Below are positions 35,201 through 47,820 of a stretch of 64,000 nucleotides of DNA, one piece after another (position 1 is the stretch's first letter; each line of letters begins with the position of its first letter). A program made the position numbers and the translations under genes. This DNA comes from Eurosta solidaginis (taxonomy: Eukaryota; Arthropoda; Insecta; Diptera; Tephritidae): positions 69,102,779-69,166,778 of the forward strand of contig NC_090319.1 in assembly GCF_040869045.1 (NCBI RefSeq), read 5' to 3'. The notes below the pieces were generated by a model. It had not been told where the DNA came from. It ran no database searches and saw only the letters and a program-made list of their open reading frames with translations.

Positions 35201-36377
35201 TTGTACTCCCGTTAAAGGATATTGATGACAATTTTTGATTGACCGTACCTATTGGATGTTGTGAAGAACTGCTACTAGTTATCTTAGTAGCCACTGTTTT
35301 TCCAAAATCTTCAGCCATATCACAGTGCATTGAAAGTACACCGAGCAGCAGCGCCAGGTCAGCATCTATTCGAAAAGGTGGTTGGAATCTCAAGACTTTT
35401 TGATCGCAGTACATAGCTATACATCTTTAACGTCGATAACACTCACCGGAAACTTCCGAAGTGTCTTTACTGCTAAAACAATAACAACAGTAAATTTGGA
35501 GCATTTTAACTCCTCCCCCGGTTAAAGATAGACAGTTAACTTTCGATAGTGTCTTTAATAAACTAGGATTAATAGTTTCGCCTAGACAGAAGCTGTCTGC
35601 CGAACAGGGCGTTCCCGAAACACATCTATAGACTTGCTGAATGCAAAAAAAAAAAGTATTTGGAAACATTTGGGAAAAGGCAATAAAGCAGCAACAACAG
35701 CCACATAACTAATCAAACGTTTACGTAAATACCTGATACGCTGCACTAAACAACGAAAAGATTCAGCTGATTTTTGTTCAAATTTCGCAGGATTCAAAAC
35801 AGATATACAACGATCATCGCTTTTCGTCGCAAAATCTTGACGAATTTTATCCAGCACAGTAGTACGTGGTAGTAAGTTTTTTGCTTTACGTACATCGATT
35901 GTCTCTACCAATAAAATCATCCAATCCGATATACCATATGCCGTCAATTGCTTGAGCCAATTTTTTATTTCTTCATGAGCGGTTGCTTTGTATGAATCCA
36001 AATCCTGTTATTTTAAATTTTGTACCAAATGCAACTTTCTATACAAAAAAAAACAACGCGATACTTACATTGCATTCCGTAACAAATATATGTAAAATTG
36101 GGTGATCCAATATGCTCCATTCGCCTTTTTTATACCTTTCTAGGGCGCTTACATTAAATTGCTGAGTTTGTGCCTCTAAACGTACATGCTTAGATGGTCG
36201 ATGGTATGTGCGACGCCACTCGCATGTATCCAATGGTATAGCATTTAGAATTTGTGCTTCCAAAGAACGAAACAAGGGTCCAGCTCCTGCGTCTGTTGAG
36301 AAAATAAAACCGTATTTAAGTATTTGGTAAATATGTTGAGCTGCTTACTTACATGTTATTATCGGCTTAATATTCAT
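23205..36377 (-). CDS. TRAPPC10: TRAPPC10 (Trs130), TRAPPII tethering subunit, 7 exons, 1176 aa
   Basis: A specific subunit of TRAPPII, the Golgi complex that activates Rab11/Rab1-type GTPases and tethers vesicles. Exons on minus: 36377-36353, 36292-36069, 36004-35733, 34202-32480, 29227-28517, 28447-28102, 23434-23205. Phases agree and the joined frame has no stop for 1176 codons. The start MNIKPIIT matches the family's N-terminal '.NKPIVT'. Other landmarks: CEWRRTYHRPSKHVRLEA and LPRTTVLDKIRQDFATKSDD early, YDELDAMF near residue 233, LWAVCGRSAG and MPLSTGFLPMPNIRLSRY near the end, and PQGQVYNS in the tail. The human protein is slightly longer (~1260). Donor 35733|GTATTT is weak but gives the right frame. 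Introns 3, 4 and 6 (1.5, 3.3 and 4.7 kb) are filled with repeats. Confidence 0.95.
23486..23847 (+). mobile_element. tRNA-like SINE, copy 3, with 9-bp target duplication
   Basis: Flanked by TATAAAAAT at 23477-23485 and 23848-23856. Full-length: head 'ggcggccaccgtggtgtgat', box-B-like GGGTTCACACCCC, body and poly-T-rich tail. It is antisense inside TRAPPC10 intron 6 and begins ~50 bp from the acceptor of the last exon. Confidence 0.9.
23967..24239 (+). mobile_element. palindromic Penelope-like terminal relic with hammerhead-like core
   Basis: A 13-bp duplication ATAAAGAAATATC (23954-23966, 24240-24252) brackets the unit. Arms at ~23998-24093 and ~24146-24243 are near-perfect inverted copies ('gagctcaaggccgcaaggat', 'ggtattataattta'). 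The loop holds CTGATGA (24117-24123), a GGTTTC/GAAACC hairpin and GAAA (24142-24145), the order found in hammerhead ribozymes. Penelope-like elements are known to carry hammerhead motifs in their terminal repeats. The clade call is inference. Confidence 0.5.
24327..24730. mobile_element. long fold-back element in TRAPPC10 intron 6
   Basis: 24329-24505 and 24549-24728 are inverted copies at roughly 90% identity by eye ('catagaaattgcaaaaatat', 'aaactttgatttttaaat', 'cttatataaa'), separated by ~45 bp. No ORF. In the unspliced transcript this would form a hairpin of ~175 bp. Confidence 0.85.
24735..25770. repeat. tandem array, about 6 diverged units of ~150 bp
   Basis: The landmark 'cgatccgtgcgccacctaac' (or variants such as 'cccgtgcgccccctagcga') recurs near 24860, 25008, 25162, 25318, 25457 and 25616. 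'agctcaatgagaagttac' recurs between them. Units alternate between two forms and are much more diverged than in the arrays at 2994 and 9060. Confidence 0.85.
25771..26519. other. no recognisable feature (intronic)
   Basis: Part of TRAPPC10 intron 6. Text such as 'ccttcgaagcccgggtaagt' has no match I can name. Confidence 0.4.
26520..27125. repeat. CGATA/GATAAC-rich block in TRAPPC10 intron 6
   Basis: About 600 bp with dozens of short words of the type CGATAAC, ATCGATA and TTATCGG on both strands, spaced ~10-25 bp. It includes one TATCGATA at ~26583-26590, the Drosophila DRE core. It reads as either a badly decayed short-period repeat or a cluster of binding sites; BEAF-32 and DREF recognise CGATA and TATCGATA in Drosophila. 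Confidence 0.6.
27126..28101. other. intron 6 remainder, no gene
   Basis: 27160-27260 is pyrimidine-rich. Around 27680-27710 a 'tcgctattacaacaacaatg' piece resembles the family B end. Nothing coding. Confidence 0.4.
29338..29700 (-). repeat. family B repeat, near full length
   Basis: In TRAPPC10 intron 4. On plus it starts with the inverted CAA tail ('gttgttgttgttgtag'), then 'ccccgaaggtcttggggagt' and 'ccggatgcagatctggtacg'. It ends 'ctaaccccctaacccgctgg', the inverse of the start of the copy at 34710. Confidence 0.75.
29725..29825 (+). pseudogene. LINE 3'-end fragment with CCTAACC tail
   Basis: 'cattcagtctatgagaggtt', then 'ctcacggaccggccacttta', followed by 'acctaacct', is the same 3' end as at 5290-5352. 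Confidence 0.5.
29899..30150 (+). CDS. unrecognised 83-residue ORF in TRAPPC10 intron 4
   Basis: ATG-initiated, polar and Asn/Lys/Asp-rich: MNDNNSNKNTGNKRDLTDSL at the start, a TGIVGSLPEKEVNPFLDHA stretch in the middle. It follows a run of T's (29867-29883) and is antisense to TRAPPC10. The composition resembles the N-terminus of a transposon ORF1, but I recognise no domain. The next ~400 bp (to 30540) is also repeat-like and frameshifted. It may be a chance ORF. Confidence 0.25.
   Translation: MNDNNSNKNTGNKRDLTDSLENSNVPRKNWARKTGIVGSLPEKEVNPFLDHARSDNDKPSNSKCIHEPAIKDEYRCKVYWSEQ
30923..31258 (+). mobile_element. tRNA-like SINE, copy 4
   Basis: Head 'gcggtcgccgtggtgtgatg', box-B-like 'ttggttcacgcccctggc', shortened 3' part and T-run. 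CTACCTT at 30915-30921 and 31269-31275 may be its target duplication. It sits beside the 3' end of the LINE at 31290. Confidence 0.75.
31290..32110 (-). pseudogene. Jockey-type LINE relic with 5' inversion, TRAPPC10 intron 4
   Basis: The minus strand (31940 to 31290) reads in order a TATGCPLMTSEHHLHSEAK segment, LKPGRPSKQILDPAPPLWGL, then a zinc-type CPACDVSPHDTNHPLNC near the C-terminus, ending at an AACAACGACAACG tail. Beyond ~31945 the strand flips: 31960-32090 on plus reads FDSDLHLHARVSSIVYKIHS then LAGSTCGIDKK, which normally lies just N-terminal of the first segment. That arrangement is a 5' inversion (twin priming). Stops and frameshifts are present. Confidence 0.65.
34640..34705 (+). 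pseudogene. short LINE reverse-transcriptase relic
   Basis: A frame reads CPIPLTTILKTGE followed by broken text, resembling the 'P..W+.G.+.PLLKP' segment before 'YRPISLL' in Jockey-type reverse transcriptases. It is cut by the family B copy at 34710. Very short. Confidence 0.3.
34710..35122 (+). repeat. family B repeat, best nearly complete copy
   Basis: Starts 'gcgggttagggggtcagaat', then 'cggcaggtatgcctgtcgta', 'aagctcctcatggaacttgg', 'ccggatctgtatccggcaaa', 'taacactccccaaagccttc', and ends in (CAA)n. About 413 bp, no ORF. It lies in TRAPPC10 intron 3, antisense. Confidence 0.8.
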
Positions 36378-37136
36378 GTTTTTGCACAATCTCCTGCTTT
36401 ATAGGATTCTTAAACTCGCCAGCTGTAAAAATATATGGAACGTCCACCCTCAATCGTAAACGCAGACAAAAATTTCTCCCAATACAAACAGCTGTGTTTG
36501 ACAATCAAAAAGTAAATAAACAAATCACGGTCGGTATGGGTTGTGCTGCCGGACTACTTTAAACTAGACCATGACCGAAGCTATATTTTTTACCGAAACC
36601 GAACCTGCCAAACCTTCATAGCAGGCTGTGTGCAAAGGTGGAAGCATATAAATGCTTTGGTCACTCATGGCGAGATAATAAGCATGGTGCTGCTATGTTC
36701 TTCTTTTCTATATACTTCTTGTAGCTATATACACACTCCCCAAAGGTACTATCTCGGGTACCATTTTCTATGACCCCATTGAACATGTTTAAGGCTAGTC
36801 CGCTTAAACAACTGGGTCATCTTGGCATTCATAGCTCATCGCATGTGGTCGGTACAATTCCAAAATCACGAATGTGCCATTTTTGTTTAAACGAAATGTT
36901 ATATACGTCAAATTTTGCAAAGCTAAAATAAATGTGCATATATATATATATATATATATTTTTTTTTTTTTTGAAAAAAAAATTATAAAATCATTTTCAA
37001 TGAACATTACTTAGTGGTTTAAAAAAGTAAACCTTCTAATAGTGGTTGAAAAATTTCTATTTTTAACAATGTCTTACGTGTTTTTCTTAACACATCAAAT
37101 ATGCACATGCGTGACTTTGGCATTGGACCGACGATG
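36378..37136. other. TRAPPC10 upstream region; no gene
   Basis: Presumed 5' leader and promoter of TRAPPC10 (minus). No TATA box or DRE seen close by. A TA then T microsatellite lies at 36939-36972. Confidence 0.4.
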
Positions 37137-37285
37137 TATAAGTGGTCTAGACGGTTCAATGTGGCCATACTAAATTGTTCCCGGGATGATTGGTTTTGTA
37201 CCTTAATGGTGCCTGTTACCGGAGCGTAACGGATCTATATCCAGCAAAGGACCATCAACATCGATAATACTCCCCAAAACCTACA
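37137..37285 (+). repeat. family B repeat, 3' portion
   Basis: 'ctagacggttcaatgtggcc', 'ttgttcccgggatgattggt' and 'ggatctatatccagcaaagg' followed by 'ccatcaacatcgataatact' match 34950-35090. The CAA tail is missing. Confidence 0.6.
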
Positions 37286-37424
37286 GTAGGTTTATTTTTG
37301 GGTACGAGCACGGGATCCCTCCCATTACTTATCTCTCGTCACTGACTAACTCTACAGCCACATTGTTTACACCGCGGACATTCCAAACCAAACAACAATT
37401 AGACGTTAAAGTGTGAATTAAACT

Positions 37425-37515
37425 TCCTTAACTCTAACGCCATAGTCGTAACCATACCCATATCCATAACCATCTCCAATGTGATCGATTAATGGTGCCA
37501 AAATGACGAAAACGC
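37425..37515. repeat. fragment of the GGTTATGG-type MITE family
   Basis: 'aacgccatagtcgtaaccat', 'acccatatccataacc' and 'gattaatggtgcc' match, in inverse orientation, 40463-40560. Confidence 0.45.
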
Positions 37516-37581
37516 AAAAAATTAAAAACATATTCCACAAAAAATAAGTCTCTTAGTCATAACGTATCCAAAACAATAAAT

Positions 37582-40430
37582 ACAAGTAAGGAAGGTTAAG
37601 TTCGGGTGTAACCGAACATTACATACTCAGTTGAGAGCTATGGTGACAACATAAGGGAAAATAACCACGTAGGAAAATGAACCGAGGGAAACCCTGGAAT
37701 GTGTTTGTATGAAATGTGTATCAAATGAAAGGCATCACAGAGTATTTTATGAGGGAGTGGGCCATAGTTCTATAGGTGGACGCCATTTAGGGATATAGCC
37801 ATAAAAGTGGATCAGGGTCGACTCTAGAATGCGTTTGTACGATATGGGTATCAAATTAAAGGTGTTAATGAGTATTTTAAAAGGGAGTAATCCTTAGTTC
37901 CATAGGTGGACGCCGTTTCGAGATATCGCCACAAAGGTGGAACAGGGGTGACCCTAGAATTTGTTTGTTCAATATGGGCATCAAACGAAAGGCGTTAATG
38001 AGTATTTTAAAAGGGATTGGGCCTTAGTTCTATAGGTGGACGTCTTTTCGAGGTATCGCAATAAAGGTTGACCAGGGGTGACTCTAGACTTTGTTAGTAC
38101 GATATGGGTATCAAATGAAAGGTGTTAATGAGTATTTTTAAAAGGGAGTGGGCCTTCGTTCTTAGGTGTTCGCCTTTTCGAGATATCGCCATAAAGGTGG
38201 ACCAGGGGTGACTTTAGAATATGTTAGTACGATATGGGTATCAAATGAAAGGAATTAATGAGTATTTTAAAAGGGAGTGGGCCTTAGTTCTATAGGTGGA
38301 CGCCTTTTCGAGGTATCGCAATAAAGGTGGACCAGGGATGACTCTAGACTTTGTTAGTACGATATGGGTATCAAATGAAATTTGTTAATGAGTATTTTTA
38401 AAAGGGAGTGGGCCTTCGTTCTATAGGTGTTCGCCTTTTCGAGATATCGCCATAAAGGTGGACTAGGGGTGACTTTAGAATATGTTTGTACGATATGGGT
38501 ATCAAATGAAAGGTGTTAATGAGTATTTTAAAAGGGAGTGGGCCTTAGTTCTATATGTGAATGCCGTTTCGAAATATCGCCATAAAGGTGGACCAAAGGT
38601 GACTCTAGAATGTGTTTGTACGATATGGGTATCAAATTAAAGGTATTAATGAGGGTTTTAAAATAGAGTGGTGGTTGTTTTATAGGTGGTCGCATTTTCG
38701 AAATATCGCCATAAAGGTGGACCAGGGGTGACTCTAGAATTTGTTTGTACAATATGGGTATCAAAAGAAAGGTGTTAATGAGTATTTTAAAAGGGAGTAA
38801 TCCTTAGTTCCATAGGTGGACGCCGTTTCGAGATATCGCCATAAAGGTAGGCCAGGGGTGACTCTAGAATTCGTTTGTGCAATATGTGTATCAAACGAAA
38901 GGAGTTAATGAGTATTTTAAAAGGGAGTGGACCTTAGTTCTATAGGTGGACGCCTTTTCGAGATATCGCCATAAAGGTGGACCAGGGGTGACTCTAGAAT
39001 GAGTTTGTACGATATGGGTATCAAATTAAAGGTATTAATGAGAGTCTTAAAAGGGAGTAGTGGTAGTTGTATATGTGAAGGCGTTTTCCAGATATCGACC
39101 AAAATGTGGCCCAGGGTGATCCACAACATCATCTGTTGGATACCGCTAATTTATTTATATATGTAATACCTGCCAAGATTTTAAGGGTTTTTTATTTCGG
39201 CCTGCAGAACTTTTTCATTTTCTTCTACTTAATATGGTAGGTGTCACAACCATTTTATATAGTTTTTACTAAAGTTATATTTCGCTTCAATAAAACAATC
39301 CAATTACCTTACCATGTTTCATCCCTTTTTTCGTATTTGGAATAGAATTATGGCATTTTTTTCATTTTTCGTAATTTTCGATATCGAAAAAGTGGGCGTG
39401 GTCATAGTCGGATTTCGTTCATTTGTCATGCCAAGATAAAGTGAGTTCAATTAAGCACGTGAACTAAGTTCATTAAAGATATGTCGATTTTTGCTCAAGT
39501 TATCGTGTTAACGGCAATGCGGAAGGACAGACGGACGACTGTATATAACAACTGGGCGTGGCATCAACCGATTTCGCCCATTTTCACAGAAAAGAGTTAA
39601 CGTCATAAAATATATGCCCCTACCAAATTTCAAAAGGATTGGTTAATTTTTGTTCGACTTATGGCGTTAAAAGTATCCTAGACAAATTAAATGAAAAAGG
39701 GCGGAGCCACGCCCATTTTGAAATTTTCTTTTATTTTTGTATTTTGTTGCACTATATCATTACTGGAGTTGAATGTTGACAAAATTTACTTATATACTGT
39801 AAAGATATTAAATTTTTTGTTAAAATTTTACTTTGAAAAAAATTTTTTTTAAAAAGTGGGCGTGGTCCATCTCCGATTTTGCTAATTTTTATTAAGCGTA
39901 CATATAGTAATAGGAGTAACGTTCCTGCCAAATTTCATCATGATATCTTCAACGACTGCCAAATTACAGCTTGAAAATTTTAAATTACCTTCTTTTAAAA
40001 GTGGGCGGTGCCACGCCCATTGTCCAAAATTTTACTTATTTTCTATTCTGCGTCATAAGTTCAACTCATCTACCAAGTTTCGTTCGTTTATCTCTCTTTT
40101 GTAATGAATTATCGCAATTTTTCGTTTTTCGAAATTTTCGATATCGAAAAAGTGGGCGTGGTTATAGTCCGATATCGTTCATTTTAAATAGCGATCTAAG
40201 ATGAGTGCTCAGGAACCTACATACCAAATTTCATCAAGATACCTCAAAATTTACTCAAGTTATCGTGTTAACGGACGGACGGACATGGCTCAATCAAATT
40301 TTTTTTCGATCCTGATTATTTTGATATATGGAAGTCTATATCTATCTCGATTCCTTTATATATGTACAACCAACCGTTATCCAATCAAACTTAATATACT
40401 CTGTGAGCTCTGCTCAACTGAGTATAAAAA
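37582..40430. mobile_element. 130-bp-array element (family A), copy 2
   Basis: Collinear with 8961-11262: same start 'acaagtaaggaaggttaagt', same 3' half with 'gtgggcggtgccacgcccat', same end 'gagctctgctcaactgagta'. It is longer (~2.85 kb against 2.3 kb), mainly because the array has ~11 rather than ~7 units. ORFs inside it are array shadows. No coding capacity. Confidence 0.85.
37690..39125. repeat. tandem array, about 11 units of 130 bp
   Basis: 'tatgggtatcaaa' or close variants recur near 37842, 37974, 38104, 38234, 38364, 38495, 38625, 38755, 38885 and 39015, plus a first diverged unit near 37715. Two unit types, 'ggccttagttctataggtgg' and 'ggccttcgttctataggtgt', alternate. Confidence 0.9.
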
Positions 40431-40462
40431 TCTACAAAAAGTTATTAAATTCACTAACTCAA

Positions 40463-40650
40463 ATATTTTTAGGTTATGGATATGGCGAGAAACCAAAAAC
40501 CAATTGGTTGGCTATGGTATGGTTATGGCGTTAGCGTTATGGTATGGCACCATTAATCGATTACATTCAATTCCCTAAGGTAGGTTCGATCAGCTGTTTT
40601 ATCTGGTTATGGCTTTATGGTTATAAGTCACCATTAATTTGCCCTTAATG
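40463..40650. mobile_element. short MITE of the GGTTATGG family
   Basis: 'aggttatggatatggcgaga', 'ccaattggttggctatggta', 'cgatcagctgttttatctgg' and 'ttatggctttatggttataa' share words with 17201-17982 and 59045-59250. It abuts the right end of the family A copy. Confidence 0.5.
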
Positions 40651-41181
40651 TACTGGGTGTAACGTTCCAACACCGCCGATTAGAAAATCGGATTTTAACA
40701 TGACTATTATGAGATTCCGATTAACAAAACACCTTGAGCTTAATGCAGATAAAGCGAGCACATACTCAGCCTCGACTGTCTGAAGAAAATATGGCTTGCA
40801 TATTTGTGCTACACAAACAATATACCCAGATTTTCCACAGACACTCGATTGCGAGCAAATGCTTGCTTTAAGGCTTGAGACACGTTGATACTGCTAGATT
40901 GCTTGAACTTCCGAAAAATAGGAGTCGACTGCTAATACGCGTCCAAAAATATCGGGAGAGGTCGTAAAAAACCCGTATTGACCTCTACAGTAATAATCCG
41001 GAGTTGTAAAACAAAAAATTTATCTCTGTCCGGTAATATTTGCAGTTGAAGTGGTTGTTTTAATGTTGTTGTGCACTGAAAAAAATTTTGTGTACAAAGG
41101 GATTTTGCGGGATAATTTTGATCCCACTCCATTGGTGGGACGGCCAAGGTAGTTTTTTATAAGTGTGGAGGATACTACTTG

Positions 41182-41443
41182 CATGGTTCAACTATATGGT
41201 TGGCTCATCTCTACAGCAACAACATACCTTTGTTCAGATTGTCAAAATCTGCTTGTTGGTGTTAGGCGAATGGAATGGAATGAAAACATAAAACTTAGCA
41301 GGTTTTGTGTGTTGTAAGAAAATGTTGTCAATGTATTGGTTTCATTTTGAGTTTGCCATCTCCTTTTCACAATCCCTACTCCAGTGAAATTAAAAAAAAT
41401 AAAATAAGCTGATAAGATGAGTCAACCATATAGTTGAACCACG
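41182..41443. mobile_element. 262-bp MITE upstream of SGSM3
   Basis: Left end TGGTTCAACTATATGGTTG followed by GCTCATC. The right end is its inverse with one mismatch (GATGAGTCAACCATATAGTT, then GAACCA). No ORF. It lies ~320 bp before the SGSM3 start codon. Target duplication uncertain (ACTAC-like sequence on both sides). Confidence 0.75.
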
Positions 41444-41759
41444 ACTACTACCTTACTTGGATAGAGTCTATTGGCTGGTAGCAAAGCATTATTACAACAA
41501 TATCGGTAACTTGATAAAACACATGCGCATTGAAGGTTGAGAGTCGCTGGATTCGTGATTTCACGTTTGCCTACACAAACACAAAGTCAGCTGAAATGTC
41601 AAAAAATGCATCACCCACAAGTGTCAAAATCTTGCCATTCTTTATCGAGAAAAGAGGAATTTGCAGTTTTTCCAATATTTAATTCAATGATTTGATAAGA
41701 AAATAACGTATTTTATTTAAAATTTGGACGGCTATCACGAGCCTTTACTTAGTAAAACA

Positions 41760-44360
41760 ATGGAAAGTATATTCGGTAGAGTGCACAATGGATATGTAGG
41801 GCGTGAAGAACATATTGTAAGTAAACTTTTCCACTTTCCCCTCCCAGGATAATATTTATTATGCATTCCATACAAATATTGCAGAAAACGTTACAGGCCA
41901 CCAATTCGGAAGATGATAATCCCGATGATCTACCGCCCATAATGGAAGAGCTGTCCGTTATGGATGGACTACGTCCAAGTCCTGGTGGGCCATTCTCTGC
42001 ACTTACGCCTTCGATGTGGCCACAGGAGATACTTGTCAAGTTAGGGCAGCCAGAAGCTGAGACATCAGGTCCTAACGATCAGCCTGACTATCAGTTTGAT
42101 GAATTCGGTTTTCGTGTTGAAGAGGAAGATGGTCCTGAACAAAGTTCCAACAAATTGCTTTCACAACCATTTATAGAAGATGCACAGCACCGCCTGCAAT
42201 GGATTGCACTCTTAGAATTTTCTCACAATAAGGAGGCTACTGAATTGACTTGGGAGAATGTAGATATTATGCTGCCACGAACTGAAAAGCTGCGAAATAT
42301 GGTGCGCGAAGGCATACCACAGTCGCTGCGCGCCCAGATGTGGATGCGTTTATCGGGAGCATTAGCGAAAAAACAAAAGAGCGAAACAAGCTACCATGAT
42401 ATAGTTAAAGGTTATAAACTTGGCGTTGTAGATATTTTTAGTTTTTTATAGTCTCTTCTTGTTTTAATTTTACTTAGCTTCCGGAAATGATCAACTTATG
42501 ACCTCTAAACAAATTGAAAAAGACTTGTTACGTATATTGCCAACAAATGCCTGCTTTAGTAATCCTTATGGAACTGGAATACCGCGCCTGCGTCGCATAT
42601 TACGTGGCATTGCTTGGTTATTTCCAGATATTGGTTATTGTCAGGGCACGGGCGTCATAGCTGCTTGTTTATTGCTTTTTATGGAAGAAGAAAATGCCTT
42701 TTGGATGATGGCTACTATAGTAGAGGACTTGTTACCCGCTTCCTATTACTCTTCAACATTGCTAGGCATACAAGCCGATCAACGCGTTATGCAAACTTTG
42801 ATTGCAAATTATCTAACATCAATAGATGAATCACTAAAAAAGCATGACATTGAATTATCATTAATAACGCTGCATTGGTTCTTGACACTCTTCGCCAATG
42901 TTGTTCATATGAAAATCTTGGTACGAATATGGGATTGGTTCTTCTATGATGGCAGCATAGTTCTTTTTCAGCTCACACTGGGTATGCTCAAATTGAAAGA
43001 AAAGGATCTACAAAATCTTGAAAATTCAGCTCAAATATTTAATTCACTGTCGGACATACCTGGTGAAGTGGACGATGTAGAGGTATATAAAAGTACATTA
43101 CTTGTTTACCAAAAATACTTTACTCTTGAATTTGATTTCTAGATACTATTCCGACAAGCACTTGAGGTCGGCGGTTCTTTAAGCCAAACTGTTATAGATA
43201 CGCATCGTCGCCGTCATCTTGCCTATCTTATGGCTGATCAAGGTGGTCTTGTTGGTAATCCAGAGGCAGCTCCAAACCTACCCAAACAGCATTTAGTACG
43301 ACGACAAATGCGAAAAAGTAAATCCATATTAGAAACGCTGCTCTTCCGAGGCGAGCAAGATAGTATGGAATTGAAGAATAAGAATATAAGGCAAACTGAA
43401 ATTTTAGTCGATTTACGTGAAGCTATTCTAAAAGTGGCACGCCACTTTATTACCATCGAACCTAAATTAGCTGCACACATACAACTAACAGCGAATTACA
43501 GTACCGATTCGCACGCCAAAGATCATGAAAATTTCATAAATGTTGCACGGCGCCGTAAACGTCGTGCCAAGGCATTACATGATTTTGAACGTCACGACGA
43601 TGATGAATTAGGCTTCCGTAAAAATGACATTATTACAATTATTAGTCAAAAGGATGAGCATTGCTGGGTGGGTGAATTGAATGGATTACGTGGCTGGTTT
43701 CCCGCTAAATTTGTTGAATTGCTAGATGAACGCAGCAAGTTGTATACATCTGCTGGTGATGATGCTATCTCAGAAACGGTCACAGATTTAGTACGTGGTA
43801 CATTGGCACCCTCTATTAAGGCATTCCTAGAGCATGGCATGAAGCGACCCTCATTCCTGGGTGGTCCGATACATCCATGGCTTTTTATCGAAGAAGCCGC
43901 TACGCGTGAAGTTGAAAAAGATTATGATTCTGTATATAGTCGTTTGGTGCTTTGTAAGACATATCGTCTAGATGAGGATGGCAAGGTATTAACACCCGAG
44001 GAATTATTATTCCGTTGTGTGCAAGCAGTAAATCAAACACATGATGAAGCGCACGCACAAATGGATGTTAAATTGCGCTCGCTCATTTGCCTCGGCTTAA
44101 ACGAACAAGTACTACATTTATGGTTAGAAGTCTTATGCTCTTGTCAAGATGTTGTGCAAAAGTGGTATTATCCTTGGAGTTATATTGACTCACCGGGATG
44201 GGTGCAAATCAAATGTGAGTTGAGAATACTTTCTCAATTTGCCTTCAATTTAAATCCAGATTGGGAAATACCACCAAAGCGAGGTAAAGAATCACAGCCA
44301 CTAAAAGACGGCGTGCGTGATATGTTGGTAAAGCATCATCTCTTCTCCTGGGATTTGTGA
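41760..44360 (+). CDS. SGSM3: SGSM3-type protein: TBC (RabGAP), SH3 and RUN domains, 4 exons, 801 aa
   Basis: A RabGAP-family regulator of small GTPases in membrane traffic; cytosolic or membrane-associated. Exons: 41760-41816, 41885-42410, 42478-43082, 43143-44360. Introns are 60-68 bp, GT/AG, and all frames close. The start [19 protein letters not shown] fits the family. TBC domain from ~159 ([19 protein letters not shown]) to ~375: the arginine-finger motif IEKDLLR and the glutamine-finger motif GYCQG are intact, so it should be catalytically competent. SH3 at ~540-597 ([27 protein letters not shown]). RUN at ~615-770 ([15 protein letters not shown]). The human protein is ~750 residues. 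Possible poly(A) signals: AATAAA near 45130 or 45374, the latter close to RPB7. Confidence 0.95.
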
Positions 44361-45703
44361 GTTTTGTAGTAGCAACGTCAACGACAAAAGGCAGCTAGAA
44401 TTTTGTTTTAGTTTATTTTAATATGTATGTAGGAGCAAAAAATTGTGTGCAACAACGGGCAGACATTTCTTAGAGCATTTCAAACAGCTGGCGTTTTGTG
44501 AAGTTAATTTTGCAGACATGATGTAATTTCGAGACACGAGCTAATGGTTTAAATACTGTGACTATATAAGTGCATAGAGGCTTTACTAGAGCTCAAAATC
44601 ATTCCGTTTCCGAAAATACTGCTACACTGTGTTAAAGCATTTAATGTAATATTTTGTGTTGTTTTAAGTGTTATAATTTATTTATTAGTCTTTTAAGCAC
44701 ATCGCTGTTAAGTAGTTTTGAATAGGGTTTAGTTTTATAAGATAAAAGGTAGCTAGTTTTATAATTTTTTTAGGTAATGAGTGCAGAAATTCTCTCCACC
44801 ATATGCCCTTTTGGTTTGCTTTGCTTTAAAAGTACTTAATATTTTATTAATTGTGTAACTATAATAATCTGGAGCGGTATAACTCCGAGAGGTTGTAGGC
44901 CAACATTATCTTCCAATTTGTGGTGAACAGCTTTCAATTTTACCACAAATTGGCGGGATCTTTAATGCGGAATTATTTTTAATTGCAAAAGTACTTTTTA
45001 AAGGCTTGCCGACCAGTGCTGAGGTGAGGCCTCGTTTTTGCAAACCTATTCGAAAGCATTTTAATTCCACGTACATATGGACTTGAACCTCTCAACGCCG
45101 AGATACACAGAATAATACAGTAGTACACAAAATAAATTATTTAAATATATTCTAATCTAATTAAGATATATTCGTTATTTAACCATAAACTATCGTCCAT
45201 TTATATTCAATTATGTATAAGAATTTTGAAATTTCACACGCTACACGTATGCATGTATGTTTGTATTATAAGTGTATCTTTTGATTTTGAACTGCATAAT
45301 AATCAAAATCTCACATTTTACCTATGCATGTTGTACCTTATATATACATATATAAAAAAATGAAAAAATATCGCAATAAATTTAAATAAATGTAACAAAA
45401 TTGTTTATTTGTTATTTAATTTCAAAGTTGTTTTCGCAAAATTATTGCGCATACATATTTATACATAAATATAGTTCTTATTCTAACACAAATATTTATG
45501 GTGAAAAGCTGACTACAACATTATTATTTCGGAATTTAACGGATGCTTATTCTGAATAAACCAAAAGAAGTGCGGAAAAAAATATATGAAATTTATTTTC
45601 TTAAATTTTAAAACTCAAACCATTTTCGCATTATCATTAAAACGCATCCGCCAGATACCGTAATAGGTATGTTTGAGCACAAAATCCAAAACATTTTATT
45701 AAC
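44361..45703. other. convergent 3' regions of SGSM3 and RPB7
   Basis: AT-rich sequence that must hold both 3' UTRs. Candidate signals: plus AATAAA near 45130 and 45374; minus AATAAA (TTTATT) near 45594. Apart from the SINE relic at 44880-45000 no element is recognised. Confidence 0.5.
44880..45000 (-). mobile_element. ancient SINE relic in the SGSM3 3' region
   Basis: 'aactccgagaggttgtaggc', 'cttccaatttgtggtgaaca' and 'accacaaattggcgggatct' parallel the minus-strand SINE tail (ctccgaagagatctaaggcc, cttccaatttgcgtcg, acaaattggccggacggga). Heavily diverged. Confidence 0.4.

Positions 45704-47820
<2,117 letters not shown>

Noticed and set aside
38528..39132. Minus-strand ORFs with repeated peptide ISYK.ILESPLVHLYGDISK
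   Set aside because: They are translations of the 130-bp array. The unit length is not a multiple of three and the frames break at each unit.
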